A stretch of DNA of 41,863 nucleotides from NCBI GenBank assembly GCA_039199225.1, contig JBCCSZ010000018.1:1-41863 (forward strand). The letters run 5' to 3'. Below the pieces are notes generated by a model. That model saw nothing but the letters and a program-made list of their open reading frames with translations, ran no database searches and had not been told where the DNA came from. The DNA is from JBCCSZ01 sp039199225. GTDB taxonomy: Bacteria > Bacteroidota > Bacteroidia > Chitinophagales > Saprospiraceae. A program made the translations under genes and the position numbers. Shown in pieces: positions 34,801 through 41,863 of the stretch (its first letter is position 1; each line of letters starts with the position of its first letter).

Positions 34801-34879
34801 CCTGCTGAAAATACGCCTGCTGTGCCTGAACAGTTAAAGACAAGAAACAGACAAGGAGAATGGATAGGTAATGGTTCAT
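31811..34879 (-). CDS. M1-family metallopeptidase fused to an outer-membrane beta-barrel
   Basis: The 1022-aa protein begins with a signal peptide (YLSILLVCFLSLTVQA). The first 600 residues are an M1 aminopeptidase-like region with the substrate loop GGGMEYP (in the place of GAMEN) and the zinc motif HEVGHNW (His365, Glu366, His369). The third ligand is Glu388 in WMDEGLN, with the expected 18-residue spacer. From about residue 650 on, the sequence alternates polar and hydrophobic residues in long strands with aromatic girdles. It ends RISFTLRLRDLNPWKLRDQLNF, whose last residue is Phe, as in BAM-assembled outer-membrane proteins. A surface- or periplasm-facing peptidase tethered by its own barrel is the likely picture. 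Classical cytosolic M1 enzymes end in a helical domain instead. Confidence 0.9.
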   Translation of the reverse strand: MNHYLSILLVCFLSLTVQAQQAYFQQEVNTKIDVVLNDSTHTLDGNIEIEYINNSPDSLREIYMHLWANAYKDRTTAFAQQKLRTRSTKFFFAEEKDLGNFSKLNFEVDGSSVEWKSYKGNLDIAVLELSKPLPPAGKIVIRTPFLLKIPASFSRLGHVGESYQLTQWFPKPAVYDREGWHPMPYLDMGEFYSEFGSYDVQINLPENYVVASTGVLQTESEKAFLAEKVRETDEILKDKLEGKSPFPPSSSKRKTIRYLAENVHDFAWFADKRFYVQKSRVLLKSGKEVDTWAFFTNEEGELWKKGTFYVDRSVKYYSKLLGEYPYPHATAVQSALSAGGGMEYPMITVIGLMGSAQPLDEVITHEVGHNWLYGILAFNERDHVWMDEGLNSYYDHRYTEIYYPGEENEFFPRFIMDGSDLSLGEMAYLYQARRNDDQAPITHSNEYSRINYFLGGYEKPAQAFRMAEHYLGAALFDEIMQAFYKDWAFKHPQPEDLWKYFRSKTDKDLSWLIDGFIGSNDKMDYAVKNIKKDGNNYQLKIQNKGDITAPFPVSAIRDGEIVSTQWYEGFEGSQTVDYPFGEYDLIMIDGPHYTLDVNRQNNQIKTKGGLKKLNPIRSKFLIGMEHSQKNSFYWSPIAHWNKYDGLMLGVGLYNSILPERPFEFALAPSFAFDSEQLNGIGFAHYNIYPRKGLFRKVSIGANFKRYSNNYLNRDSVLETHLSFYRIAPTINFDIRTNPAGNYRGKLQMRALIIGEETTNFNNDGMYTGNSTDQNVIYQISYTGVQDRVLNPYSYQILLEQQSYDNPFGDRENYLKASFELNASYTYERGRNIDLRLFVGKFILNSRRDSRSYSNVFTRGSFALIHQGFNDYQYDNVHFGRSEQNGLLSQQINHREGGFKNAFGSQQNIGQSNDFIAAANLQIDLPINAPILRNIKPYLDLGYFNRSELLNEEPSFSDQFIYSGGAMIELLNGAFTVHFPFLNSDKLKDLYDQRDGGSFGSRISFTLRLRDLNPWKLRDQLNF

Positions 34880-34947
34880 CTCTTCAATCGGGTTTGTCAG
34901 AAAAACGGGTGTGTAAATCTACAAAAGCTCTGTCAAAATCACTCAAA

Positions 34948-34976
34948 TTGCGATAAATGATCTATATGGATCGCAA
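34948..34976. repeat. Inverted repeat in divergent region
   Basis: TTGCGAT (34948-34954) and ATCGCAA (34970-34976) form a perfect 7-bp inverted repeat with a 15-base spacer in the 118-base gap between the divergent M1 peptidase gene and the small lipoprotein gene. The spacer also contains GATC-N6-GATC. An operator is possible; no regulator is identified. Confidence 0.35.
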
Positions 34977-34997
34977 CTTGAACCAAAATGAATTGTC

Positions 34998-35597
34998 ATG
35001 TATAGACTCTACGTATTTTTTGCCTTTGGGGTACTCTTAGCAGCTTGCAAGCCCAAAGTCACCTCAGAAAACCCTCAACAAACAGCCTCCTCTCAGCCCT
35101 CGGCCACAAAGAGTGAGACGACCGAATCAAAATTTCCCGATGATTGGATAGGTACTTGGATCGGAGAGTTGGGTATTTATCGAGGTACCAAAAAACTCCA
35201 AAGCGTTCCAATGGAAATGGTCATTGAAGCAGCCGACACCATCGGACGCTACACTTGGACCACCACCTATTTGGGCAAAGACACCATCGTCAAACCTTAT
35301 GAACTCCAAACGCTAAACGAAGAAAACGGCCAATATTTGATCGATGAGAAAAACACCATTAAGATCGAAACTTACCTCTTTGACAAAAAGCTGGTAAGTT
35401 GGTACGACGTGCAGGGAACCATGATTTTGGCCTCTCACGAACTGCGAAATGGCCAGCTGTTGTTCGAAATTATCGCTGGCCAAAGCAAGGAAGTAAGTAC
35501 CACAGGCGGTACCACTTTCGAGGGAGAGGAGATACCTCCGGTACGGACATTTCCCATCACAACGACACAACAAGCGACTCTGAGTAGAAAAAAATAA
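34998..35597 (+). CDS. Small lipoprotein of unknown function
   Basis: The 199-aa product has a signal peptide ending LLAAC (Cys17), then a Ser/Thr/Gln-rich linker (ENPQQTASSQPSATKSETTES). The remaining 150 residues are beta-rich: DWIGTWIGELGIYRGTKKLQSVPMEMVIE, GRYTWTTTYLGKDTIVKPYEL and QYLIDEKNTIKIETYLFDKKLVSWY. This looks like a lipocalin/calycin-like or heme-binding-like beta barrel, but I do not recognise a named family. The G-x-W motif near the start (GTWIGELGIY) would fit a lipocalin-type fold. It is divergent from the M1 peptidase gene and followed by a hairpin. Confidence 0.72.
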   Translation: MYRLYVFFAFGVLLAACKPKVTSENPQQTASSQPSATKSETTESKFPDDWIGTWIGELGIYRGTKKLQSVPMEMVIEAADTIGRYTWTTTYLGKDTIVKPYELQTLNEENGQYLIDEKNTIKIETYLFDKKLVSWYDVQGTMILASHELRNGQLLFEIIAGQSKEVSTTGGTTFEGEEIPPVRTFPITTTQQATLSRKK

Positions 35598-35622
35598 CCT
35601 TGCCGAGCAAAGCTCGACAAGG
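35598..35622. terminator. Bidirectional hairpin between lipoprotein and galE
   Basis: CCTTGCCGAGC (35598-35608) pairs with GCTCGACAAGG (35612-35622) over 11 bp with one mismatch. It directly follows the lipoprotein stop. On the minus strand it is followed by TTATTTTTTTC, a good T-tract, so it is probably the galE terminator. A second, weaker repeat (AAGCCGAT/ATCGGCTT, 35663-35703) lies between it and galE. Confidence 0.65.
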
Positions 35623-35842
35623 CAACAAGACTATGGACACCCTATGACTGTTCTAAAATAAAAAGCCGATACAATAGCGGTTTATCGTCTACTGAATCGG
35701 CTTATACAAAGATGCTAAAATTTGCCGACTTTTACAAAGGAAAGCCAGGCAATAGAAAATATTTATTTATTATTATTTCATATCAATAAATTACGCATAA
35801 TAACAATTTATATTATATTTTATTTGGCTATCTGCCTCTTTA

Positions 35843-36877
35843 TTAGGGAGTTGTTACACCTGCTGACCGACGCTTTTCCCAAGCCCAGGCGGTCTTCATA
35901 ATGTCTTCAATGCTTCTTTCCGGCTTCCACCCCAGCTTGTTATGTGCTTGATCATTGTTGGCATAGATGGCAATGACATCCCCCGGGCGGCGGGGTCCAA
36001 TCTGATAATTGAGCGGCAAGCCAGCAACTTTTTCAAAGGCTTTGATGACTTCCAAAACAGTCGCTCCTTCCCCAATACCGAGATTGAAGACCTCACAATT
36101 GCTGCTGTTGCGCGCTTCCAGCAAATATTGCAGCGACTTTGTGTGCGCATTGGCCAAATCCATGATGTGGATGTAATCCCGTACGCAGCTACCATCGCGG
36201 GTATCGTAATCATCGCCATAGACAGTCATTCCTTCGCGCTTGCCGATCGCTGTTTCTGTAATAACCGGTACGAGGTTGAGGGCAGGATTGACGGGGGACT
36301 CACCAATCAAGCCGCTTTCGTGCGCACCGGCAGGATTAAAGTAGCGCAGCAAGATGGCATTAAAGGCCGAATAGCGCTTGCAGAAAAACTGTATGATGCC
36401 TTCTCCTATCTGCTTGGTATGCGCATACGGAGATTCTGCAGGCTGCAAGGGCGTTTGCTCAGTTACTGGCAGTTCAGTGGCATTGCCGTAGACAGAACAG
36501 GAAGAGGAAAAAATCAGATTTTGAACACCGTACTCCTCGGCCAATGCAAGAATATTGTGAAGGCTCGTAATGTTGTTGTGGTAGTATCTGAGGGGTTGCT
36601 CAACGGACTCTCCGACAGCTTTGAGGGCTGCAAAGTGGATGATGCCGCTGATATCCGGATGCTCTGTGAAAATGCGGCGCGTTGCTTCCTTGTCGCAGAG
36701 ATCCACCGTGTATTGGACAACCGTCTTCTCTGTAATCTGCTGGATGTATTTAATGGGCTTGAGGTCGGAATTCACAAGATTGTCGACAGAAATGACTTCA
36801 AAGCCGTTGTCGAGTAAATCGATGATGGTATGACTGCCAATGTAGCCGCAGCCTCCTGTAACAAGTACTTTTTTCAT
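35843..36877 (-). CDS. galE: UDP-glucose 4-epimerase
   Basis: The 344-aa protein matches GalE in length and motifs. The NAD-binding loop is TGGCGYIGSH (7-16), the catalytic Ser is in IFSSSCSVYG (Ser126), and the Tyr/Lys pair is Y151 and K155 in SPYAHTKQIGE. Further family lines are HFAALKAVGESV, LRYFNPAGAHESGLIGE and YDTRDGSCVRDYIHIMDLANAH. It interconverts UDP-glucose and UDP-galactose for sugar nucleotide supply, probably for surface polysaccharide. It is alone on its strand, divergent from cysQ by 129 bases. The glycosyltransferase and deacetylase further on fit a loose envelope-sugar neighbourhood. Confidence 0.95.
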   Translation of the reverse strand: MKKVLVTGGCGYIGSHTIIDLLDNGFEVISVDNLVNSDLKPIKYIQQITEKTVVQYTVDLCDKEATRRIFTEHPDISGIIHFAALKAVGESVEQPLRYYHNNITSLHNILALAEEYGVQNLIFSSSCSVYGNATELPVTEQTPLQPAESPYAHTKQIGEGIIQFFCKRYSAFNAILLRYFNPAGAHESGLIGESPVNPALNLVPVITETAIGKREGMTVYGDDYDTRDGSCVRDYIHIMDLANAHTKSLQYLLEARNSSNCEVFNLGIGEGATVLEVIKAFEKVAGLPLNYQIGPRRPGDVIAIYANNDQAHNKLGWKPERSIEDIMKTAWAWEKRRSAGVTTP

Positions 36878-37006
36878 AGATATAATTTCTAACTTTACGA
36901 CTTAATACTGAAGTTGTTCAGCTGAGAGTAATGATGCCCTTTGTACGGCAGAATTTTACATTTTGTTCGGCAACTTTGTTTCTATCACAAGATAACGCAA
37001 TTTTGA

Positions 37007-37813
37007 ATGACCTATCCAGATTTACTTCCCCAAATCATTGAGTTGGCTCGATCTGCCGGCGCTGCCATCATGGAGATTTACGAAACGGCCGATTTTGGTG
37101 TCGAAGCTAAAAAGGACAACTCCCCATTGACCAAGGCCGACAAGGCTGCGAATGATTTGATCTGTGCAGGATTGGAAAAACTTCCCATTCAATATCCCAT
37201 CATATCTGAAGAGAATAAGGAAACCCCTTATGAAGTCCGACAGACATACACTTCTTTTTGGTTGGTCGACCCACTAGATGGTACAAAGGAATTCATCAAG
37301 CGAAATGGAGAATTTACGGTCAATATCGCGCTAGTCGAAGGGCAGCACCCAGTGATGGGCGTGGTTTATGCGCCGGTGCTAGACGAATGCTATGCAGCGG
37401 TCAAAGGCCAGGGAGCTTTTGTGGAGAAGTCGGGCGAGCGCAAGCAACTGATGGCAACAGATTTTGATGTGACAGATAAAGGGCTACGGGTGGTTTGCTC
37501 TCGTTCGCACCTCAACGATGCAACCCAAGCTTTTGTGGATCGACTGAATGAACCGGTTCTCGTTTCCAAGGGCAGCTCTCTCAAATTTCTCTTATTGGCC
37601 GACCGCCAAGCTGAGTTGTACCCTCGCCTGGCGCCTACAATGGAGTGGGATACCGGAGCAGCACAAATCATTCTGGAAGAAGCAGGCGGCATGGTGCTTC
37701 ATGCCGAGGATCAAAAGCCCCTGCGTTACAACAAGCCCAACTTATTAAATCCCTATTTTGTAGCCAGCGGACCATTGAAAACCTCCATCGATCAATTGTT
37801 CACAGCCAGCTAG
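37007..37813 (+). CDS. cysQ: 3'(2'),5'-bisphosphate nucleotidase CysQ
   Basis: The 268-aa protein is an inositol-monophosphatase-fold enzyme of the CysQ type, which hydrolyses PAP to AMP and so recycles the by-product of sulfate activation. The metal site is clear: KKDNSPLTKAD, then PIISEEN (Glu68/69), FWLVDPLDGTKEFI (Asp88, Asp91) and the C-terminal EWDTGAAQIILEEAGG. The segment DGTKEFIKRNGEFTVNIALVEG is characteristic of CysQ compared with plain IMPase. It is probably cytoplasmic and membrane-associated. The glycosyltransferase gene starts one base after the stop, so they are co-transcribed. No cysDNC genes are in the window. Confidence 0.94.
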   Translation: MTYPDLLPQIIELARSAGAAIMEIYETADFGVEAKKDNSPLTKADKAANDLICAGLEKLPIQYPIISEENKETPYEVRQTYTSFWLVDPLDGTKEFIKRNGEFTVNIALVEGQHPVMGVVYAPVLDECYAAVKGQGAFVEKSGERKQLMATDFDVTDKGLRVVCSRSHLNDATQAFVDRLNEPVLVSKGSSLKFLLLADRQAELYPRLAPTMEWDTGAAQIILEEAGGMVLHAEDQKPLRYNKPNLLNPYFVASGPLKTSIDQLFTAS

Positions 37814-37814
37814 G

Positions 37815-38573
37815 ATGCCGTCGATCAGCGTCATTATCCCCACTTTCAACGAAGCTGCCCACATCCGGCAAGCACTCCAATCTGTAGAATGGGCCGATGA
37901 ACTGATTATTGTCGATTCCTACAGCACAGACAACACGCTCGAAATTGCCAGGCAATTCCCGGTACGCATCCTGCAGAACACCTACAAAGGTCCGGCAGAT
38001 CAAAAAAACTGGGCCATCCCCCAAGCTACGCATTCATGGGTATTGCTGCTGGATGCCGATGAGCGGGTGACACCACAGCTCGCAGATGAAATTCGCCACA
38101 CCCTCAAAGAGCCGAATCCCAAAGATGCTTATTGGATACCACGCACCAACTTTTTCCTTGGAAAACGCATCCGCTACAGCGGCTGGCAAAATGACAAAGT
38201 CATCCGATTGATCCGCCGAGATCGCTGCCGCTACAACAACCGACAAGTCCACGAAGAGATTGAAACAAAAGGGATCACAGTGGGGCAGTTGCAACAGCCT
38301 TTTCAGCATTTTACCTGCAATGAATTAACGCCCTACTTACAAAAAATACGACGCTATGGCCAATGGTCGGCCCTAGATCATCAGTCGAAAACACCAAAAG
38401 TGGGTTACTTTCACCTCCTTTTCAAGCCGCTCTTTCGTTTTTGTAAGCATTACTTTTGGCAGCTCGGTATATTAGACGGACGCCATGGTTTGATCATCAG
38501 CTTCCTTATGGCTTGGGGAGTCTTTCTGCGGTATGCCTACTTGCAGGAATTGCAATGGAAAAACAAGCAATAA
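37815..38573 (+). CDS. Family 2 glycosyltransferase
   Basis: The 252-aa protein has a GT-A fold: ISVIIPTFNEAAHIRQAL, then VDSYSTDNTLEIA, KNWAIPQATHSWVLLLDADERVT with the metal-binding D80-x-D82, and DKVIRLIRRDRCRYNNRQVHEEI. It resembles the WaaE/KdtX subgroup of lipooligosaccharide core glucosyltransferases, including the C-terminal helix region (KVGYFHLLFKPLFRFCKHYFWQLGILDGRHGL) that often follows. The stretch after residue 190 is a membrane-associating amphipathic segment. Activated sugar and acceptor are inferred to be for LPS or lipid-linked glycans. It shares a transcript with cysQ. Confidence 0.9.
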   Translation: MPSISVIIPTFNEAAHIRQALQSVEWADELIIVDSYSTDNTLEIARQFPVRILQNTYKGPADQKNWAIPQATHSWVLLLDADERVTPQLADEIRHTLKEPNPKDAYWIPRTNFFLGKRIRYSGWQNDKVIRLIRRDRCRYNNRQVHEEIETKGITVGQLQQPFQHFTCNELTPYLQKIRRYGQWSALDHQSKTPKVGYFHLLFKPLFRFCKHYFWQLGILDGRHGLIISFLMAWGVFLRYAYLQELQWKNKQ

Positions 38574-38671
38574 ACGAAGAGATAAAGGTCTCTTACCATT
38601 TATACCACCATACCATTTGTAGGGATTCTCAAGGAAGCAAAGATTAATTTACATCCCTGAAAATTAAGATG

Positions 38672-38679
38672 TAATTTTG
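38672..38679 (+). promoter_or_regulatory. -7 box (TAnnTTTG) before the thioredoxin lipoprotein gene
   Basis: TAATTTTG matches the -7 consensus, with a TTTA 20 bases upstream at 38648-38651 as a partial -33 box. It lies 28 bases before the ATG at 38708. Weak but well placed. Confidence 0.4.
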
Positions 38680-38707
38680 TAGCATTCCGGATAAAACAAA
38701 CGCCCCC

Positions 38708-39184
38708 ATGCGCACTTTTATATTTCTATTGCTCTCATTTTCCATAATCTCTTTTTCGGCCTGTAAAGGTTCAAAAGCTTCATCCACCTCAAGCTCTACC
38801 GAAACTAAAAAGACCAAATCGGGACTTGTCAAATTTGTCCAATCCGAAACTTTATCAGATGTGCTTGATGATGCGGCGCGTCAAAATAAGCTCGTTTTTG
38901 TCGATTTTTACACTACTTGGTGCCTCCCCTGTAAATTGATGGATCAGGATGTTTTTACCGATAAGAATGTCGCCAAATTCTTAAACGATAATTTCCTGAG
39001 TTATAAGGTCAATGGCGAAAAAGGCAACGGCCCCAACTTGGCCTTCGTCTATCAAGTGCAAGCTTATCCAACCCTTTTATTTATGGATGCCAAGGGCGTA
39101 GTGATCGAAAAGAAGGTAGGAGCTGCTTATCAAACAGAGCTGATGGAAATGGGCCGCCGCGCCTTGAACAGTCAAGGAATGTAA
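38708..39184 (+). CDS. Thioredoxin-fold lipoprotein
   Basis: The 158-aa product has a signal peptide ending FSAC (Cys19), a Ser/Thr/Lys-rich linker, then a compact thioredoxin domain. The active site is TTWCLPCKLMD (Cys72, Cys75) and the cis-Pro segment is AYPTLLFMDAKG. The pattern DVFTDKNVAKFLNDNFLSYKVNGEK matches the thioredoxin_7/DsbD-gamma-like group, which act as periplasmic disulfide reductases. It probably reduces or shuffles disulfides of envelope proteins, powered by a DsbD-like donor that is not in the window. A plausible -7 box lies 28 bases upstream. It converges on the GNAT gene with 9 bases between stops. Confidence 0.9.
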   Translation: MRTFIFLLLSFSIISFSACKGSKASSTSSSTETKKTKSGLVKFVQSETLSDVLDDAARQNKLVFVDFYTTWCLPCKLMDQDVFTDKNVAKFLNDNFLSYKVNGEKGNGPNLAFVYQVQAYPTLLFMDAKGVVIEKKVGAAYQTELMEMGRRALNSQGM

Positions 39185-39193
39185 TGGCTGCTT

Positions 39194-40288
39194 TCAGGTA
39201 AAAGCACAATCGCCCTCTCCGTCTTGAAATATTTCTTCCCTGACCGGAAGGATTGACTTTAGTGCCTTTGAAATGAGGTAGGGTCGGTTGAACGGCCGAA
39301 TGAGGAAAAAAGTCCCTTGGTGCTTTTGCCAATGGGTGCGTAGAGCCGAGTCATAGGTTGTCAGGATATAGAGTCCTTTGGACAGCATGTAGTTTTCGAC
39401 TTCCTTGGCGACCATGGCCTCGCAACCTTTTTGTAGGAAGATATACGGGATTTTCAAGGCCCGATTCCTACAGGCCAGAATCATCCAAGCCTTCAACACA
39501 TCACCCTCGAAAATCTTCAAACCAACAAATTCAAAGTGATCGGCGTAAACTGAAAACTGATAACGCCCTTGTTCTTTTCGAGCAAGATCATCCGACGACA
39601 GCCAAGGATTTTTCAGCAACCAATTCAGTGCTTGCCGATTGCGCTGAAAGGCCGTTGGTGGCGCATGCCGTTTTAAAAATTGCCAAGCATCTTCGTCCAC
39701 TTCGTCAAACTTTGCCAGCCGCACATTGGATGGTCTCGATGTTTTTTTCCACCAAAGTCGAAGGCTGTTCAAAGCATTAAAGCAGCCATCTCCAAGCCGC
39801 AAAAGACTTTTGTAAGGAGCGTATTTTGGATTTTTTGCAAGCAGTAAATCAGCCATATTCAGCCGTAAGTAAGCGCGTATTCCTTGCTTGAGGGCCAAGT
39901 CGTCAAATCGACCGGTCTTATCGTATAGGCGTTTCGCAGGTGCAGTAAATTCTGTGGCCAGCAGTTTTGCCTCCCAGCAGTTGAAGGCTTCCTCCAGTAG
40001 CTTTCCGGCCAATCCACGCCCCCGAGCTGTAGGGCTCACCCAAATGCAGCTCATCCAGGCAAAGCGAACGGCAGTGTCTATTGTCTGGTCGGGCAGCAAG
40101 CCCAAATAGGCGAGCAATTCATCTTTTTCGTAAAATAAAATCAGGGCAACATCCTCCGCCCTTGCCAAAGGATTGCTGGCTTGTGATCGAGCGCGCAGGC
40201 TGGAAATGGGTAAGTCTGGCATTCGCCGGAATTCTTCAGAGCCGATAAAAGTGCCTAATTCCTCAATGCTGATGTGGCGAACCCTCAT
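39194..40288 (-). CDS. Double-GNAT acetyltransferase-like protein
   Basis: The 364-aa protein contains two GNAT-like halves. The first (about 1-150) has the acetyl-CoA motif CIWVSPTARGRGLAGKLLEEAF, a full V-x-P-x-x-R-G-x-G loop. The second half (about 200-364) has GNAT-type strands (GRYQFSVYADHFEFVGLKIFEGDVLKAWMILACRNRALKIPYIFLQ, then MLSKGLYILTTYDSALRTHW). It lacks an R-G-x-G loop and may serve as a structural or substrate half. The family as a whole is uncharacterised. The gene start overlaps the deacetylase stop by four bases (ATGA), so the two are translationally coupled and may act on the same polysaccharide substrate. Confidence 0.8.
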   Translation of the reverse strand: MRVRHISIEELGTFIGSEEFRRMPDLPISSLRARSQASNPLARAEDVALILFYEKDELLAYLGLLPDQTIDTAVRFAWMSCIWVSPTARGRGLAGKLLEEAFNCWEAKLLATEFTAPAKRLYDKTGRFDDLALKQGIRAYLRLNMADLLLAKNPKYAPYKSLLRLGDGCFNALNSLRLWWKKTSRPSNVRLAKFDEVDEDAWQFLKRHAPPTAFQRNRQALNWLLKNPWLSSDDLARKEQGRYQFSVYADHFEFVGLKIFEGDVLKAWMILACRNRALKIPYIFLQKGCEAMVAKEVENYMLSKGLYILTTYDSALRTHWQKHQGTFFLIRPFNRPYLISKALKSILPVREEIFQDGEGDCAFT

Positions 40289-41313
40289 GTCCGTTGGAGC
40301 CTGTTTTTCTTCAATAGAGATTTGACAAGGTAGTAAAAATATTGAGTCCTCACCAGACGGGAGGCGGGCAGATCACTTTCTTCCATCGCAAAGCGGTGCA
40401 AATGGTAGGGTACATCTTCCAACTTCAGGCCCGACGTACCGAAAGTCAGTTGACTAATTTGTCGGTCTTGAACAGCTTCAAAAAAGCGCTTTTTCACCCC
40501 CAGGCAATGGAATGGAAAGGCAAATACCCGGTAGTCAATACCAAAATGCTGACAAATAAAATCGATGCTCTCCTGGGTTTGCCTTAGTTGTTGGTCGAGT
40601 GCCAATCCAGCGTACAGAGGATGATCTACGCTGTGGCCTCCGAAGGTGAAGCCCTGGTCAATCAACTCCTCGATCTGAGTGCGGTCCATGTAGGGCTTGG
40701 ATGCTGCAAGGTAGCTGTCAAAGTCTACTTCGAGCAAGCGTGCAATACGAGGCAGAACAGCCCTTTGAGGATAATGGACACTTAGGAGATTGTGTATCGG
40801 ATCATCGCTCAGCAGGTCATACTTGAAAAAGGCTGTTTGCATTTCGTCCAGACAGGCAGCAGAAGGTGGTTGCTTTTTGAATCGATCGATGAGCAGGCTG
40901 ACTTTGTAGCGGTAAAACAGCGCTCGGTTGTCCACAAAAGCACTGTTGAGAAAAAAGGTAGCTGGGACGCCCTTGGCCCGCAGAATGGGTGCTACCAGCT
41001 CGTAGACCTCCCGGAGGCCATCGTCGAAAGATAAAAAGAGGGCTGGCTGGCTCGGCAAATTGCCTGATTGCACCTGCTGCAAAAGAGTGGTAAGATCAAT
41101 TGGCTGAAAGTGGCGCAGAAAGGCGTCTAAATCTTTTTCAAACTGACGTACGTCCCGTAGTCGATACAGATGCTCAATGTGGGGAATCGCCTGTTGCCCC
41201 CGAACACTGTGGTAAAAGGGTGCAAAAAGTGCCTGTCCACTCAGACGAATCATCCACCTCATGGGAAGCAGACGTGCCGGAAAGTACATAGCCTCTATCA
41301 GACGATTTTTCAT
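40285..41313 (-). CDS. Polysaccharide deacetylase
   Basis: The 342-aa protein has the NodB/carbohydrate esterase 4 motifs. The first is LFLSFDDGLREVYELVAPIL (motif 1, D97-D98), followed by LRAKGVPATFFLNSAFVDN. Motif 2 is GGHSVDHPLYAG with both histidines (HSxxH). The later motif is RVFAFPFHCLGVKKRFF, in place of the usual RxPY. The N-terminus (FPARLLPMRWMIRL) is basic and amphipathic, and APFYHSV is typical of this subgroup. The enzyme removes N-acetyl groups from cell-surface polysaccharide or peptidoglycan sugars; the real substrate is unknown. It overlaps the GNAT gene, pairing a deacetylase with an acetyltransferase. Confidence 0.9.
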   Translation of the reverse strand: MKNRLIEAMYFPARLLPMRWMIRLSGQALFAPFYHSVRGQQAIPHIEHLYRLRDVRQFEKDLDAFLRHFQPIDLTTLLQQVQSGNLPSQPALFLSFDDGLREVYELVAPILRAKGVPATFFLNSAFVDNRALFYRYKVSLLIDRFKKQPPSAACLDEMQTAFFKYDLLSDDPIHNLLSVHYPQRAVLPRIARLLEVDFDSYLAASKPYMDRTQIEELIDQGFTFGGHSVDHPLYAGLALDQQLRQTQESIDFICQHFGIDYRVFAFPFHCLGVKKRFFEAVQDRQISQLTFGTSGLKLEDVPYHLHRFAMEESDLPASRLVRTQYFYYLVKSLLKKNRLQRT

Positions 41314-41329
41314 GAGCTGTTAGCTTGGA

Positions 41330-41863
41330 TCAGTCTCTGATTTTCCTTGCAATGATCACTCCATCTCTCAGCGGTAAAAGCAGATTTTCCACCCGCGAGT
41401 CCTCCTGTATGCGCCGATTGAACGCACGCATCATACGAGTATCCTCATCTTGAACTTCCGGCAGTGTGACCTTTCCATCCCACAGAACATTATCAGCTAG
41501 GATCAAACCTCCAATATTGACCTTATCAAAAACCAGGTCGTAATAGTATGCATAGTCTTTCTTTCCAGCATCTATAAAAACCAAATCAAAGCGAGTCGTT
41601 AGCTGCGGAATAATCTGTTGTGCTTGTCCTATGTGGAGACGAATGCGTTCCTCCATTCCAGCCTTTTTGATGTATTTGCGGATGAGGTATTCCATCTCGT
41701 CATTGGCTTCTATGGTTTGTAGCAAACCGTCGTCGGGCATCCCATCTGCCATACAAAGAGCAGCATAGCCCGTGAAGGTTCCAATTTCCAGGATGTGGCG
41801 CGCCTGGTAGAGTTGACACAGCAGTCGGAGGAAAGCCCCTTGCAGCGGCCCACTCGACATTTG
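41330..41863 (-). CDS. Class I SAM-dependent O-methyltransferase (5' truncated)
   Basis: The frame is open through the right edge of the window (the codon at 41861-41863 is Gln, not a stop), so the 5' end is missing; the internal ATG at 41860 is not the true start. The 177 visible residues match the caffeoyl-CoA/catechol O-methyltransferase family, usually about 210-220 aa. Visible are MSSGPLQGAFLRLL, the SAM-binding ILEIGTFTGYAALCMA, the metal-binding FIDAGKKDYAYYYD and LILADNVLWDGKV. The methyl acceptor is unknown. It lies 16 bases upstream of the deacetylase on the same strand, so it may lead that transcript. Confidence 0.9.
   Translation of the reverse strand, partial: QMSSGPLQGAFLRLLCQLYQARHILEIGTFTGYAALCMADGMPDDGLLQTIEANDEMEYLIRKYIKKAGMEERIRLHIGQAQQIIPQLTTRFDLVFIDAGKKDYAYYYDLVFDKVNIGGLILADNVLWDGKVTLPEVQDEDTRMMRAFNRRIQEDSRVENLLLPLRDGVIIARKIRD

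Noticed and set aside
35942..36817. Open frame of 291 codons on the plus strand
   Set aside because: It lies entirely antisense to galE, whose motifs are complete, and its product shows no recognisable pattern.
1..41863. tRNA/rRNA genes, CRISPR arrays, insertion sequences, prophage or defence islands
   Set aside because: None could be seen. Gene order and content are typical of a core chromosome without mobile-element genes.

Overview
The window looks like chromosomal DNA of a Bacteroidota bacterium, most likely from the Saprospiria (Lewinella/Haliscomenobacter-like); the class is an inference. The signs are a type IX secretion (T9SS) C-terminal sorting domain, many lipoproteins with Bacteroidota-style lipoboxes, the DUF4271-hemD gene pair, starts without Shine-Dalgarno sequences, TAnnTTTG-like -7 boxes, and an ECF sigma factor followed by an envelope-spanning anti-sigma-like protein. 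I saw no tRNA, rRNA, CRISPR array, insertion sequence or phage gene. Both edges cut genes: a TonB-C/T9SS protein on the left and an O-methyltransferase on the right.

Layout. 1-5.0 kb: a TonB-C/T9SS protein, a lipoprotein with a thioredoxin-like domain that has lost its CxxC, an FMN-dependent alpha-hydroxy acid dehydrogenase, and a DUF2167 membrane protein. 5.2-8.1 kb: a MoaD/ThiS-like protein, a Bax-inhibitor-1 protein, PaaY-like hexapeptide protein, and a PqqB-like metallo-hydrolase lipoprotein that overlaps it. 8.1-13.2 kb: two paralogous TPR sensor histidine kinases on the minus strand, flanking a 61-aa gene with a double-glycine-type leader. 13.5-20.9 kb: a plus-strand run of PaaZ, a crotonase, a small membrane protein, a fused 2-oxoacid dehydrogenase E1, a polytopic membrane protein and an SDR. 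20.9-24.1 kb: an IscA-like protein, a DJ-1/PfpI lipoprotein, and a two-component system. Between the two-component genes and a divergent DUF1573 gene are three TTAACA repeats on one face of the helix. 24.4-27.5 kb: DUF1573, DUF4271 (four NPFE repeats), HemD and a CoA-pyrophosphatase-type Nudix protein. 27.8-30.0 kb: the ECF sigma factor overlapping a protein whose layout predicts that it crosses both membranes. 30.0-35.6 kb: an alpha/beta hydrolase, a DUF547 lipoprotein, a secreted M1 peptidase fused to an outer-membrane barrel, and a small lipoprotein. 35.8-41.9 kb: GalE, CysQ, a family 2 glycosyltransferase, a thioredoxin lipoprotein, a double-GNAT protein, a polysaccharide deacetylase and the cut O-methyltransferase.

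How the genes fit together. Most are housekeeping or envelope genes. PaaY, PaaZ and the crotonase suggest phenylacetyl-CoA catabolism, but the epoxidase (paaABCDE) and paaK are not here. The most interesting parts are the sigma/dual-membrane anti-sigma pair, the orphan leader-type peptide between two sensor kinases, the predicted operator at 24.25 kb, the peptidase-barrel fusion, and a cluster of DnaA-box-like 9-mers in a 15-bp inverted repeat at 6.5 kb. Functions are read from motifs and recalled family features; no database search was run.
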